Source of the DNA: Ooceraea biroi
Taxonomy: Eukaryota > Arthropoda > Insecta > Hymenoptera > Formicidae
Direction of reading: 5' to 3'
DNA length: 64,000 bases
NCBI RefSeq assembly: GCF_003672135.1
Contig: NC_039514.1
Location: 6,577,287-6,641,286 of the forward strand
The notes under the pieces are model-generated. The model was not told where the DNA came from. It was given only the letters and a program-made list of their open reading frames with translations, and did not search any database. The translations under genes and the position numbers were made by a program. This document shows, piece after piece, positions 1 to 14,900 of the stretch. Position 1 is the stretch's first letter. Each line of letters begins with the position of its first letter.

Positions 1-2999
1 GAATGATGGTTCATTGAACTTGTGTATTTTCTAATTGATTCTAAATATTTTTACTTTAATCTGAAATGGATTTTAATAAGATTGATTAATACGTTTGATT
101 GGTAGATATAACGAGCAATGCTTCTCAATTATCCAATCAGTACATGATCGGAATGCATGTACATTCTTATTGCACTGTAATATAAAGCGATTTTGCATTT
201 GAAAAAAATATTTATAGCGAGGTAAACTTGCGAAGCTTATCATATGTATGCGGAAATTCTCCGCGCAACAGATATCAACGAGTCATTAACGAGAGCTTTA
301 TTATGCAATTGCTGATTGGAATTATCAGAAGATATGATAGTGCACGCGGTAGCTCTACCAGCATGCATTTATACGATTTATTCAATTTGCAATGTACAGT
401 TTTAAATTGTTTAAGTTTTGAATCGTATTTCAGCAATAACTGGACCTACTGCATTTATTATAGATTTAATTAATAGCAGATATACAAATTGTATAATGAA
501 AATGTTTATTTTCTTTATTTCTATTCTAAGATCAGTAAATTTTTATAAGAATTTTTTAAGAAATTTTTTTTATTGCTGCGAGAAAAATTTTAACGCGTAC
601 AAATAATTACTTCTCTCCATTCTAAAAAACAGTTATTGAATCTAAGAATACCAAGATCTCTTCGTCATTAAATAGTTTCTACTTAATTTATTTCCACAAT
701 AAATGCAAATTATAATGCGAGTTTATCAAATCCAAAGTTATTTTTAAATTAAAGTTTGCAAATTGAAGGTATCAAATCTAAAGATACTCATATATATTGT
801 TGATGCAATTTTACGATATAATGATTTGCATAAAACATTTTTTCGATATAATATTGTTTTTCGAAAAAGTAAATTTTAATAGAACGCGATTCCATAAATG
901 TGCTAAGATTAATTAATGCGTACCTGTTTACTGATTTCCGGCAAATAAATTAGCGCAAAGTTTACTTGCGCAAAGTGTGCAAACCACTTATCGGGACTCC
1001 ACCGGATTCTATAAACGATTTTATGACACCGTGCCAAGATCTCATTTTAACCGCCAACTTTCAAAGATTCCAATTCGAGATTCGAAGATTCAAGAATACA
1101 CCACGATCCAACCGGCGTCGATTCTTTGTTACTTCACGCTTAAGAAATTCTTGCACACGAAAAATTGTATTACGAGTCATACATATTTGTATATAATTAA
1201 TATTAATTGATATAGACTCTTAAATCAGTCACACGTAGATATTTCATGACTTTCTCACTCTACAGATATTTATGACACTTTATTTTAATAACGCGTTCTA
1301 ATAAATCTATTTTTTATTTGATTCTTATTATTTGATTCTTAGCAGAGATCATGGATCAATCACATAGCGGCGACACAAGTACGCTTCACCATCCTCTTTA
1401 TTTACTAAGGATTTACTTATTGCTCTTTCCTAACAAAAGAAGACGCGTTGGATTCGCTCGTTCACGATTTCGGGCATCGATATTATTACACTTTTCAGAC
1501 AATATATCCGAGTGCCGTCTCAGCTATTTCTGCTAGCCGCTCCGACGCATCCATTCCTGATAAAGCTTGATTCATCCAGCATTCCGGCTTCTGCGCATCA
1601 AAGCAATATACAAATTCCCGCCTCTTCACGGCGCACGTAGCGCAAAACTAATACTCGTTTCCGCGATACTGTATGCGAATTATATGCATGTGGAAATTTG
1701 CGAAAAAGAATTCCAGCGTTTATGTTAAGAAATATTGATATCTGCATGTGAAACACGATATTGGATCTATTGTATAATATTGTATGTTAAAGCATACATG
1801 ACACATTTTATTATTTAGAGAGAAATACTTCAATGGTATAGAATATATTGAAAAATGATAATAGCATCAATTATAAATGTAATAAGAATAACGTGTACAA
1901 AATCGATATTATTTTATTATGATATAATAATATTAATTTTCATAATTCATAAGAACCGCGAATTAATTGAATTATTACATCGTAATGCATTACAAATAAT
2001 CGTTTTATTGTCGCTGCAGGTTTTAGACTCCAATCAAATTAAAAGTATTGAATTTGCTCTCTCTCATCTCCTTCTGTGTCTCCGCCGTGATACTTAAACA
2101 CAAGTCATTCGTAAAATGTCACGGAATATGAATTAATCTTTCCATATAAAAGATTACATGCTTTGTATCGGATTACTTTACATATTGTGCATCGAATCCC
2201 GTTTAAAAAGCTGCTCGATATGGAAGATGTTTACACGAACACAGAGAGGTCTTATTGTATGATGAGCTTTCTTCTTCTTTCTGCAAAGATACGTATTTGA
2301 TGTGCCGGAGAAAAAGAGATCTAGGTGATATAAAATATTTTCTGCAAAAGGTACATGTAATCAGAAAGTGTTCTTTGAAACATGACGAAATCGTGTAATA
2401 CATATATCATTTGCCATTAATTAATCATTATTGAAAGAAATCATCGGTACCAAAGCACTTAGCATGTTGACGATTCTCGCTAATCGATATTGACCGCAAT
2501 AACGTTAACAGTCACATATGTATAAGTGGTCACAATGTGCTTGCTGGCTTTCGTTGAAATGTCTTATCATTCGTTGAAATCTTTTATCATTTTGATATTG
2601 TTCATTGTTGTTCTGTTATTATCATGTTATTTCCTGTTAGAGATTGTTATTCAACGAGCTTGCCAAGGTATATGTATTATGTATAAACTCTTGTCAACAG
2701 TAAATTCTTCTTGACAAAATTCTATTCTACAAAACTTCTCCAAGAAAAGTTTACTTTGTAAGCTTACTTGTGAGCTCATTACTTTCGAATTTCCGGACTT
2801 TTAATATCTAACGATACACGTGTCACATAATTAAATAGACCTCGTTTCCGCCAAGCACCATGGCGAGCCTTAAGTACAAATTTTCAGTCGTGATGAGAAA
2901 TTTTAGAGTTAATTAGCGTGTCACGTAATTTTCTCGTCGAGCGCCCGTAACCAGAGTGGTAACGTGATCCCGAATTTTAGCCATGGATTTGTGTTACAG
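1..2999 (+). other. intron of furry (5' part of window), no other gene seen
   Basis: The first coding exon recognised at 3000 begins in the middle of a codon, so this stretch is the 3' part of a furry intron whose upstream exons are outside the window. It is AT-rich, and its short open frames have no family resemblance and no splice-phase support. It ends in a normal acceptor (TTACAG) at 2999. I see no RNA gene or mobile element in it. Confidence 0.7.
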
Positions 3000-5900
3000 G
3001 GCAACACAATGATCCTCTTGCCAGCTCGACCGCCACCGTAACGTCCGGGCCCGGTCAGCAGAGTAATCCCGCAGGTGAGATCTCGTCCGGTGGCACGATT
3101 AGAGGTGGCACACTGGATGTACTCCTGTCGACCACGTATTGCCGCAGCCAAATGTATCTCTCGCGTCAACTGGCCCAACTGCATCCGGAGCTCACGATGC
3201 CGATGTTCAGCGGTAAGTGAATCCTCTCAATCCTCCCAATTCGTGCTCTCTCGAGCACTCTGCATTGTTCCAGAAATACGACAGACAGACTATTGACTTT
3301 AGCGATTTAAGCAGGAAGATGCTCGAGAAAGGAAAATAAAATGTGACAAATGTCAAATGTTAAATGAAAATTATTCGGATATTCGATTAAACGTCAAAGT
3401 GGAGTCTTCTTTCCTTGAAATGAAGCTTCCTGCTCTGTTTCTGTTAATTTCTTCATTTCCGGTAATCTTACTTGCGAAAACGAGAAAACGTTGAGAAGTT
3501 CATTGTGCGGTTTTGTAGAGTGTTTTAATTATTATTTATTATATATAGTCGGCGCTGTGTATAGATTCCCTGCAATTTTTATATCTAATCGATTGATATC
3601 AAGGAGAAATAAATTAATAGTATCGTACCGGGTAGTTCGCGATTCCAATATCACTGCGTTCAATCCATCCTATTTTCAATGTAAGTTAGTCTAACGATAA
3701 AGCGCAGCCCAAGCGGTAACTTTTCGCTCCAGGATGTGCGTGGGATGCGTTCTGAACGTTTCAATCATAGGAAATTATTTCTGCGCATAGTTGAAAATTG
3801 TTTCCTCGTAAATGAAATTTTATCCTAATGAAATTTTTCGAACATAGTTTGGCGCACTTTTATCTAATACGCTCGATTAAACCTATTTTTGGGAGTGATA
3901 CTGCAGAATACAGTGAGATGGCAATTGTGATTCAAAGGGTGTTAATTGTATCGTAATTCTCACACGTCCACGTTCTCGTCGATTATCGTTACGGAGGCGT
4001 GCCGTTATCGTGCGTATATTGCGTTACTGTGGATCTGTTTTAGCGCCTCATCGAGGTACGTTTTCGTCGAATTATAGATCACAGGAGGATGTCAATAAAT
4101 ATTTATCACGTGTATGTACACACACTAAAATGTATTCCCGCGGCAAAAATTTTCAGAATTTCCAGGAACACATTGTGATAAATAAGCTAAAGAAATTCGG
4201 GAAACACGTAGAATTTTGAAAAATTAGCTCGAAGAATTTGGAATTCAGTGAATCTAAACAATTTCCTTGTAATTAAGATTAACATGGAATCTGCACAAAC
4301 GTTTCTTGCACTGTTCGCGTAGGTATTCGCGGAATTCTTCACGCAAATTCAAGATTGATGCAGACAAATGGAAGACTGACCATGACCGACTCCTCGTGAA
4401 TTGAACTTTTTAACTGCGTTCTTCAGCTGCTTCTAATGAGCTGGAACAGCTACAAAGTCGCATCGTCGTTTACGTAATAGCTCGCTGTCTATTCTAATTT
4501 CGTGATGCCGCTGATGTCACGGGCCGCGTTAAAGGGTGAAGAATTTGAAAAGAACGGAAAATCTGTACGCGGAAAAAAAGAGAGAAATTCGTGACGATAG
4601 CAAAATAATTCTATTGCACGAATTAGCATCTTGCATGTTTTTCTTAATCTAACTTTGACGCATTCGGAAGGATGGACGTTTCGTTTCCGGGAACAGTGCA
4701 ATACGAAGCTGTGATTTTATCTTGTAGAAAATTCCATATGGCATTCAACGGCAGCGTAGAAAACAAGAAAGTATGAAAAGATTGTTGTATTCAAAGCACA
4801 AGTGAAAACTGCATATTTTTCATGTATTCTTTTGATCATTCATATTTTTGTGCGAGAGGGAACAGACAGGAGGAGGATTAATGGACAATAGAAGAGTTTT
4901 GTACACAACAATATATGCTTTTAATAAAATTATTAAAATAATCTCCTTTCCGTAAATCTATTTCAGAACGATCAGAGAGGTGTTATAATTAATGGAGGAA
5001 ATTATTATAGATATTTATTTTCCACATTTATTGAAATTTTCGAAAAGAAACAAATTAAAACTTTTTAAGAATTCTTTTTTATGAGTTCTTAGATTTGATT
5101 TCCAATTTTAACGGAGTTAAATTACTTAGCTGAGGTAGAACAAAACTGTTGTACTAGTAATTGATGCAACTTCGCCAAAATTTATATTACAGATGGGAAT
5201 GCGAAAACATCATAGAACGTAGAGATAAAATGTTTTGTAACAATCAGTTGATGCGATCATATTTTCGGAATTTAATTCGAAGTACGTGTATGAGTATTGA
5301 AACGGTATTATTGAAACAACTACAGATATCTCTCAGAGAGACAGGCACTCGCGAAAATAATATGGTGCTTTACACACATTCTCCAGAAACGTATGATATC
5401 AATGTTATTTACAAACTCTGGCGAAAATAACAAATAGTTCTATTCATGGAGCAATCCCTGAGTTTGCTCTTTTGAATGGCCAGATGTATATATGTATACG
5501 GCCCGTATGAGCGTTTGGTTGGATTATTAGAAAATTAGATTATTAGATAATTAGAAAGAGAGAGCTATTCGCACCGAATTTATTGAATCACTTGAATTGC
5601 AGAGCAGTCGGCGTCATACTCCAAATTAAAAGAGACATGAGATGTATCATCCACGTGGATGTGCGCGCTGCATTGTGCGAGTCGAGGATACTTGGGAAAA
5701 TCTGCGTGAATTGCCGAGAAAGAGAAAAAAAGTGAAATATTTATTGTCGAAAATATACGCCACAATCGGCGTGTGGCAAATCCTAATAAACAGAAAAATG
5801 AGATATTACATAAAAAAATATACCGTTGATTAACAGGCGATAACACTGTAACGATATTTCAAATAATTCAGGCGAGATTGATATTTTGTGTGTCTCGAAT

Positions 5901-8900
5901 AAAAATTGATAGAATAAGAGAGATGTGCAAAATGGAGAAACGTCTTCACGTTTATTACATAAACAAAGAAATAATATTATTAAATGCCAAATAACAATAA
6001 TCTTGTAACATAACAATTCTCTCTCTCATTCTGCGTATTTTTATCGATAAAATTAACGAGATTATAATTAATGCATGATCGATTGTTGCCGAAATACAAG
6101 CAAATAAGTCGATAATGAAACATTAAGGTAATGTAATTTAACGAGACAATATTCGCTTTATGTGCGTTTACTTGTTTCAGAAATTACACATCGGTTTCAA
6201 ACAGCCCGAAGGGAAGTTCGGCAATTACTGTTACAATACTTGTTGCCTTGGTTGCACAACATGGAACTTGTCGATCCTAACGTACCACCGCCGTCTAATC
6301 CACTAAGTTATTATCAGGTAAATGCTGCTCGTTATCATAATTAATTTCGAAATGGCAGTTTTACGGCAAAATTATATTTACTCTGACATTTAAAAACGTC
6401 ACACACACACACACACTTGTAAATATTTACGAGAACATTTCAAACTTTGCTGAAATAGTTTTACAATAACGAATTCTCTTTTGAGCATTATATTTTAAAT
6501 AATATTTTGCATGCTTGAGATTTGTCATTTTTTAAAGACGACTATTGGAAGGTTGATAAGATAAGTTTTTGTGTCAAACTTTTAATGAAGCATTAGCACG
6601 TCGCTCACGCCCAGCACTTTTACTCAAAAACACAGACGTGATAATATAGAAACTTTATGCCGACAAAGTTATTATTTGGATAACAATAGCACATGCATTA
6701 TGAAGCTGTTGGAAATTACACTTGACGCTTGACGAAGGTTCGCATGTTATGTGCAATAAGTTTCGCTTGTATCATGATTTGGATTATTAATGTTTTAATG
6801 AACATGAATAATGTGATATATTTCCGTCAAAATGACAAAAAAAAGAACTTGGAGGCGCCGGGTATCGATCCCGGTACCTCTCGCATGCTAAGCGAGCGCT
6901 CTACCATCTGAGCTACGCCCCCCGTGATACAGTTCAGCAGTATTAAAATCAGTCGGCTTCAAGAAGGTGATCCACTTTCGGTGAAAGGATCGAAAAAAGC
7001 AAAATTGGAGGCGCCGGGTATCGATCCCGGTACCTCTCGCATGCTAAGCGAGCGCTCTACCATCTGAGCTACGCCCCCTGTGATCGAGATCGTTGCCGAG
7101 ATCATTATGGATCCAGATCGTGATCCAGTTTCTGTAAAAGGATCAAAAAGGTAATTTTGGAGGCGCTGGGTATCGATCCCGGTGCCTCTCGCACTCGACT
7201 ACCGGGATTGATAATAATCGGTTCCAAAGTGTCTCTTCTTGATAATTTTATCATGCAATCATCGATCTTAATCATTTTCCTTATCACGTAAACCATCTCA
7301 GGGCTGGAGGGTGGAAGGGCGTAGCTCAAATGACAGAGCGCTCGCTTTGCATGCGAGCAGCATCGGGATCGATACCTGGTAATCCCGCTAAGTAATCTTC
7401 TCTTGATCATTTTGCTCCTCATGCGATCGTTGACGATCATAGAAATCCGACGTCAAAATTTTATTATTTTACATATCGCGCGATTATCGGCAGACACGAT
7501 AATTTATTCGATCGTTTTAATCGCGAATTGTGGATCACGAAAACGTTAAAGAGGTCCGAGTGATTTAGAATGGATGCACTGCATTAGGAAATGCGGTCGA
7601 TAGCGGGTAATTTAATGGAAGAGAAACGTAATACTCCCATTATGTGTTCATCCTTTTCATTGAACTACTCAATTATCGATGGTAGTAATCTTGATTATCC
7701 CAATGGGCGAGCAAGCAAGCAGAGAGAGAGTTGCGATTCAAATGGCTTTCTCTTGGAAGCGTTCGTTTAGCAGGTATACAATTGCATTGTAATCGATTTC
7801 CGATATTCGCGTTTCCGTTCCCTCGCATTTCATCAGCAATATCGATGACATATCGCGATACAACTGAGTGACTGCTATCACGTTAGCCTTTGGAGGAGCA
7901 ATAAGAAACTATTAAATGTAATGAATTGATTCCTCCCATTGTGTGATACAATGAGGAAGTTCTAAGTCCTTATGTGAAGCCTACTTGCGCGCCTTTTTGT
8001 TAATTTGCTGCTAAGGTCTCTTCCCTTAAGCAGTTAAGCTGCTTAACTTTGAGAACTATTATAGGACCTTGAAATAGACACATAGCTCTCCTTTCTCCCA
8101 CGTATCTTCTCTAAATCATAAATGATTATTATTAAAATGTGCTTAGAATAATCATTACTCTTGCTCACTTTTGTAATGTTCTCCCGAGAAATCATTTGCT
8201 TCCCAAGCAATTTTAGGAGACATTTTCTTTGAAACATTATCCACATCTTCGTGTAATCTCTTTACAGTATTACACGAGCGACGTAACACGCGGAGGGACA
8301 CGCAGGGAGGGTTGGGGCAGCGCGGAAGCGACAGAGATGGTGCTGAACAATCTCTTCTACATCACAGCGAAGGTATAAATTCGTATGCGAGTTCTTTTCG
8401 CGACTCTTGTCACTGATTTTTGTAAAAAAAATGTATTTTGCAGTTCTCGGATGAGCATCCGAAGGAAACGGAGGAGCTCTGGGCGACGTTGTGCGGCTGC
8501 TGGCCGAACAATCTCAAAGTCATAATACGCTACTTGATTATTGTCTCGGGAATGGCGCCGCAGGAATTGCTACCATACGTGAGTGAAACATTCCGATCTC
8601 TCGTCTGCAAGCGGCGAAGCCGAGCGAGTGTTTTAAAAACACATTGGGTCGTGTTTGTTGCCAGGCGAAACGCGTGGTGCTGTATCTAGCGCGAGCGCGT
8701 CCAGATCGTCTCGTCGACGAGATGATGACGGAACTGGAGACGGTTGAGACCTTGAATTGCCTGATCGAGCGGACGGAAACGCCGCCGTTCTACCGGCTTA
8801 CCAGCATGAGGAAAGCCTCGTCGCACAGCGACGCACCGGCCGCCGATCCCGCCAATCCACCCCGCGATCTTGGCGTTGAGAAGGGCACCATTCATACGAA

Positions 8901-11900
8901 AAGACACTCCGGAGAAGACCCCGTCAAAACTGGGTGAGCTAGATTCGCTTATCTTATTTCGCAAGCAATTTCTTTTAAAAGAATTCTCGCTAGAAGACCT
9001 TGCACACTCTTCAAATAATATTTTCTCGCCGATTAATTAATTTAATATTAATTTAATATTAATGTAATTTAATATTAAATTTAATTTAATCTGAATTTTA
9101 TTTGCATAGCTGTTATTTTACAATATTTGAATTTCTTCACAGCTCGAAGTCCGACACCGCGCTCCGCGCGCTCGCGGGGTTTCAAACTCCACGGGCGGAG
9201 AAGACGCGGACCGCGAGCGGTCCGCCGGTTCTTCCAGATGATTTATCAACTCCGACCACGGAAGCCGAAGTACGTTAAAGTTTTACTTCTTGCCGAGCTG
9301 AGCGGAAACACGGCAAGGCTCGAAGATTAACATACTTCGTAACAAGCACGAAATTAATCAACATTCTTTCAGTTAACTACCGATGAATCGTGCTACGCCG
9401 CACGCAACGGACCCGCCGGGGTGAACGGGAAGATGCCGTGTGTCGACGAGAAGTTCGACATCCCGCAGCCGCACCCCCTACCGATGCCGGAGTACGGCGG
9501 CTACTTCGCTCCTCTGACCGAGTACTTACCCGACAGCTCTCAGCCGATAAGCGGATTTCACAGGTAATTCACAGGAAGCTTATACTGCTTAATCCTTGCC
9601 TCCTGAGACGCGCATTAACAAGCAAACTTCATCGATTCCAGATGCAATATCGCCATAATGCTGCTGACCGACGTCGTCATCGACGGGATCCAACTTGACT
9701 GGGCGATCCACGTGCCCCTGATGCTGCACATAGTCTTCCTCGGGCTGGACCACTCGCGGCCGCTCGTGCGGGACCATTGTCGCTGTCTACTGCTGAACCT
9801 GCTGGTCGTGCTGGGCGACCATCGCGACCACCTCGGCGTGGCGCGCGTGCTGCTCGCCTCGAAGACGGAGCAGCTCGGACTGGGCCTGTCCACGCCGGCG
9901 TTGCCGGTGTTGGACCACAATTTCACGGAGATGGACCCGGAGTTCGACAGTTATCTCTACGGTCCGCCGGCCGTCCCGCCGCCGAGCACGCCGCCGCCGT
10001 CGTCCTCGCCGCCTCCTCCCTCATCGCCGCCTCCTCCCTCGTCGCCGCCGCCACCGCCGCCGCCGCCACCACCTCCCATGCCTCCCGATTCCTCGGCATC
10101 TCCACCAGCACCTCCGCCGCCGCCACCGCCGCCGCCTCCGCCACCCTTACCTGCTGCCTCGCTCGCGGACGGTTCGCTCAATCACGCGTCCCTGACGAGC
10201 TCGACGTCGACACCGCCGACGTCGATGAATCACGCGAGCCAGTCGGCAGCGGATGACTCGAAAGATTGCGGTTCCCATGCGTACGGTAAGGGATGCTCAC
10301 GTGAATCTTTCCGCGTCTTGGAAGATTTCTATAAAAATTCAAAAGTCTAGCGGAGCGATAAAAGAGTCATAATTTTGACAGAATCGGCAGTGTGCAATTG
10401 GCCGGCAAGCGGAGCGACGACGAGCACGGTGCCGCCGGTCATCGTGACGCCGGAAGATACGAATAACTGGACCGGACCTCAGCCGGGGCCCAACATGCCG
10501 ATACAGGACGTCATCAAGTCCTTGATTAATTTCCTGGCGTCCAGGTACGCCATTTTGATCATTTATTTATTTATATATATTCAGGTGCAAAAATTCTAAT
10601 ATCGATCTGGGTAACAGGATGAATCAGCCACTGTGGAATTACGAGGATATGACCGCGAAAGTGTGGTGGGTTCGCAGTGCCGAGCAGCTTACGGTATTAC
10701 TGCGACACGTGTTACGCGTTTTCCGAGACTCGCTGCCGCACGCACTGGTCAGTCAGAGGTGGGCGCAAACAGCGCTGCAGTTGGGCCTCTCCTGCTCGTC
10801 CAGACACTACGCGGGAAGGTCTCTGCAAGTATTTCGGGCGCTGCGCGTCCCCATAACCTCCAGGATGCTGTCCGATATCTTGTCCAGGCTGGTGGAGACT
10901 GTTGCCGAGCAAGGAGAGGACATGCAGGTTCGGTATCCTAATTAATAATTATTAATTATAATTAAAATTCTAGATATAAGCAACTTCTTCCGATTGCCGC
11001 TTTTGTAATTCCAGGGATACGTAACAGAGTTATTGTTGACGCTGGAAGCGGCTGTCGATTCCCTGGAATCGGACTTCAGACCGCTGGACTTTATGAAAGA
11101 GATCTTCAAGTCGACGCCCAATCTGAACAACAAGGATCCCGTGTCTGGAAACGTAATCGGAGGGAAGCGCAGTCCGGGCGGAGGGAATGGTCACCCAGCC
11201 GGGCCGCACATATTCTCTCACTTGAATCAAGGTGGACATACAAGGAGTACCAGCTATTCGGTCAGTTACTGCATGAAAAGGTCCAGCGGTGGTAACACCA
11301 ACGACATGAAAGGTAATTTGTGTATATAATTAATTTTATAACATCAATTTTTTATTTCTATAAAAATTATGAATTATTATAAATTTAACTTTAATTTTTT
11401 AAGTTTATTTTTTATTTAAATTTTTAAAATTTATTTTTTATTAAACTAGATTTTATTAAGCTTTATTAATTTATTAAGCTTTAATTAAAGTAGAAGCTAT
11501 ATTTTAACAATTTGAGAAAGAATGCAAATAAAATGTGAAAGACTGAAAATAATTTTCAGATCCTTGTTCCGCTTTGTCTGGTTTTCAAAGAATTTTCTTG
11601 TCGCAGAAATGGAGAGTCGAGTTGGCGGCAACAAGTATCCCAACTCGAATCTTTCCCGATCGCGGTCGGCGCAATCCTTGAAGTTACTGGGCGATTCCGC
11701 GACTCAGGACGACAAGATGACGATCCTGGCGCAATTATTCTGGTTATCGGTGTCGCTGCTCGAGTCGGATTACGAGCACGAGTTCCTCCTGGCGCTGCGT
11801 CTTCTTAGTCGCGTGTTGCACAGGCTACCGTTAGATCGGCCAGATGCTAGAGACAAGGTGGAGAAATTGCAGCAGCAGCTACGATGGACCTCGTTTCCCG

Positions 11901-14900
11901 GCGTACACGCGCTCTTGCTGAAAGGCTGCACCAGCCCTAACACGTACGAGCCGGTGGTCACGCTGTTGTCTCAATTTACGCCTCTGTTGGATCTGCCAGT
12001 GGTCGATCCCACGCAAAGTCTCGCGTTCCCGATGAACGTCGTGTCGCTGCTGCCCTACATGCTGCTGAACTACGAAGATGCCAACGAACTTTGTATCAGA
12101 AGTGCCGAGAATATTGCGCAAGTAAAAAAGAGAGAGATATTCTTATCTTAAGAAATCTTAATAAATTGTTTGTGTAAAAGTATTTCGGTTATTAATCGAA
12201 TATTTATATTTCGATATTTTATATTTCGAATATTTTTTATTTCAAATATTTTATATTTTAAATGAAATATTTTAAATATTTTATGCGTTACTAATTTCAT
12301 ATTTCATCTTCATATTCTTTTAATTAATTAAAAATTAAATTAATTTAATTAATTATTAATTTATTAATCTTTTTTTTTAATTCTCCGTAAGATAAGCGCG
12401 GAGAAGGGCAAGAAACTGGAGAACCTCGGTACGGTAATGACGCTGTACAGCCGGCGCACGTTCAGCAAGGAGAGTTTTCAGTGGACCAAGTGCGTGGTGA
12501 AGTACCTCTACGACTCGTACGCTCACCTCAGTTTCAACATGCTCGCCTTCCTCGTGGAGGTCCTCGAGAAGGGCCCGAGCAGCGTGGCTCTGCCCGTGCT
12601 CAGCATCATACACTGCATGCTGCATTACGTGGACCTGGCGTCCCCGGCTGCGCAGCCGATCAACAGCGAGCTCCTGAGAGTGATATCGAAATACGTGGAG
12701 GTAAGGTTCCATGCATTTCACGTAAACTTTACGATAAAATTATTAATTTAAAAAAATTGATGTATTAATTGACGTATTCAGGGCACTCAGTGGAAGGAAG
12801 CGCTCAAGATCCTGAAGCTGGTGGTGACGAGATCGTCGACGCTCGTAGCGCCGCCGACGTCGATGCACGGCTCGTCCTGGGACTCCTCGCTGGCGTCACC
12901 GCATCCCAGCTTCACCGACACGGAGATATTCACGAAGAAGGAGCTACCGGGTAAGTCCGCGTCATCGATAATCGCATGCTTATTTATTCTCCGGATGTGT
13001 TATCGATTCTGTTCTTCTGCTTTGCGTTGCATGCATGCACGGATGATCCTTTATACAACATCCAGGTTGCGATAGGAATAATAATAATAACGATAGATTG
13101 TAAAATCTTCCATCCGTAAAATAAAGTTGTTACTTTTCGAACTTTGATGCACGAAAGTGTATTGTACTCCTGTATATGTATGTACCTTGTAGTCTAGTAT
13201 TTATGTTTTCTCTATCATGAAATATAGAGGTCTATTGTAGAAATATAGAGGTCCACTTATCATTACATTTGTCTGATAGCTGTTTAACAATTTTTTAATT
13301 TTGACGATTAGGAAGAACAATGGACTTCACATTCGACCTGTCGCAAACACCAGTGATCGGTCGGCGTTGGTTGATACGTCAGGGTGCTGAGGAGAAGTCG
13401 GTTGGCTCCCCGCGCTGCTCGCTATCACTGTCGCCGGCTGACAACAGCGCTATCGCGGGATGGAAGAGGCCTTGGATGTCGCAGGTACGGTAATTCACAG
13501 TAAATTACAAACGGAAACTCATCATGACTGCAATTAAAATTGATACATATTTTGCGTTACTTCGTTCTCGCTCAACTACACGAAAAATCAAAAGGATTAA
13601 AACTGATAAAGCTAAACGTTAAAAATCTTGATGAAATGATAATTCAAAAATTTTAATTATTAAAGATAAATATAAAATTAATATTAAATCAGAATTAAAT
13701 TTGTTTTCAACAGGGTCGCGTCCGGGAGTGCTTGGTGAATTTGCTGACGACGTGCGGACAGAGAGTCGGCCTACCGAAGAGCCCGTCGGTAAGTTTTCAC
13801 TCGCGAAACGCATATTTTCGATCATTATCAATTCGAGTAGTGCGAACGTTCCTGTCCTACTGGTCCGCGCATTACACATGCCTTATTGAAACCAACTGAC
13901 TCTCATTATCATCCCTTTCTAGGATGAGCACATTAGTTCAATGACATTGTATAGCAAGGTAAACGGTTACTATTAAAAACGCAATTAGCACATTGTAACA
14001 TTCACGATAGTACAAGTATCTGTACTAGCAGTGTTTCGTCAATCGTCCTCTCTCACGCTTCACCATCAGCTTCGTAAAGTTGTTACTCTTACTCGCACAC
14101 TCGTTGCGGGAGCGAGAGATGCGTGTGCACGTGTCTTCGTAGGATCTACGAAGCGACAATAGCGCAACTTTTGGCACACTTGTCAATTACCTCTCGACGC
14201 ATTGTCGTGATCAAGTTAATAATAATTTAATTAATAATTGAAGTAGTTGAAAATGAAACAATTAATTTGTAACAGAAAATATCTTGAAATGTTCTTGATC
14301 AATTTTACTGCTTTATTTCTTTATTTTTTCGTTTTCTAATTGACAATGTGTCACGCCAGTGTGCAGTTGTCTTGATATAAAACAGTGTATTATTATTTGT
14401 AATTATTCTATACATAGTTACTTTGGCTGCTTTCCTATTACCTTCATATCTACTATCTATTCTTGACTGACGCAATTAGTTATTGTAAAACACGTGTATG
14501 AATAACTGCTGAATATCTTGTGCGAATCCACGTAGTCACTCTTGGAAATTGGAGCGTATTGGGATTTAATTGGGAAGCAAGACACGATCTTTCATTGTTG
14601 AATATAATATTGTCCGCAGAAGTCTAGCGTCCAATCCGAGACATTGGTTGCAAGGCACATTGTCGATTTCTACATTCGCGAGTCTGTCATATATACTTGC
14701 TTCTAATCCCTTCACTTCGTCTCTTCGCATACACGTGTGCGCGTATGTTCTTCTCGTTAACAATGACACTTTTCATACAGGTCATATTCAGCCAAAGCTC
14801 CGACTTGATGGAGAGGCAGTCGTCCATGGCTTCGTCAACGGAGGAAGTTTCCGGCGCGAATAACGATCTGAGCGGCGGGTCTAGGCGAGACGACGAGCAA

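Larger units (their letters stand above)
6318..8267 (+). other. furry intron hosting a tRNA-Ala cluster
   Basis: This 1,950-base intron separates exons that join in frame at a complete codon (PLSYYQ then YYTSD). Its first half has a CA microsatellite at 6400-6416. Its middle holds two intact tRNA-Ala genes on the opposite strand and two degenerate copies, described separately. The last 900 bases hold nothing recognisable. Confidence 0.85.

Noticed and set aside
5161..5430. 89-codon frame in a furry intron
   Set aside because: AT-rich, Asn/Ile/Arg-heavy, no splice support and no recognised family; expected by chance in a 3-kb intron.
9923..10181. Antisense Gly- and Ala-rich open frames opposite the furry polyproline tract
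   Set aside because: They are the complement of the CCG/CCT run; the sense frame has exon borders and conserved neighbours, the antisense frames have none.
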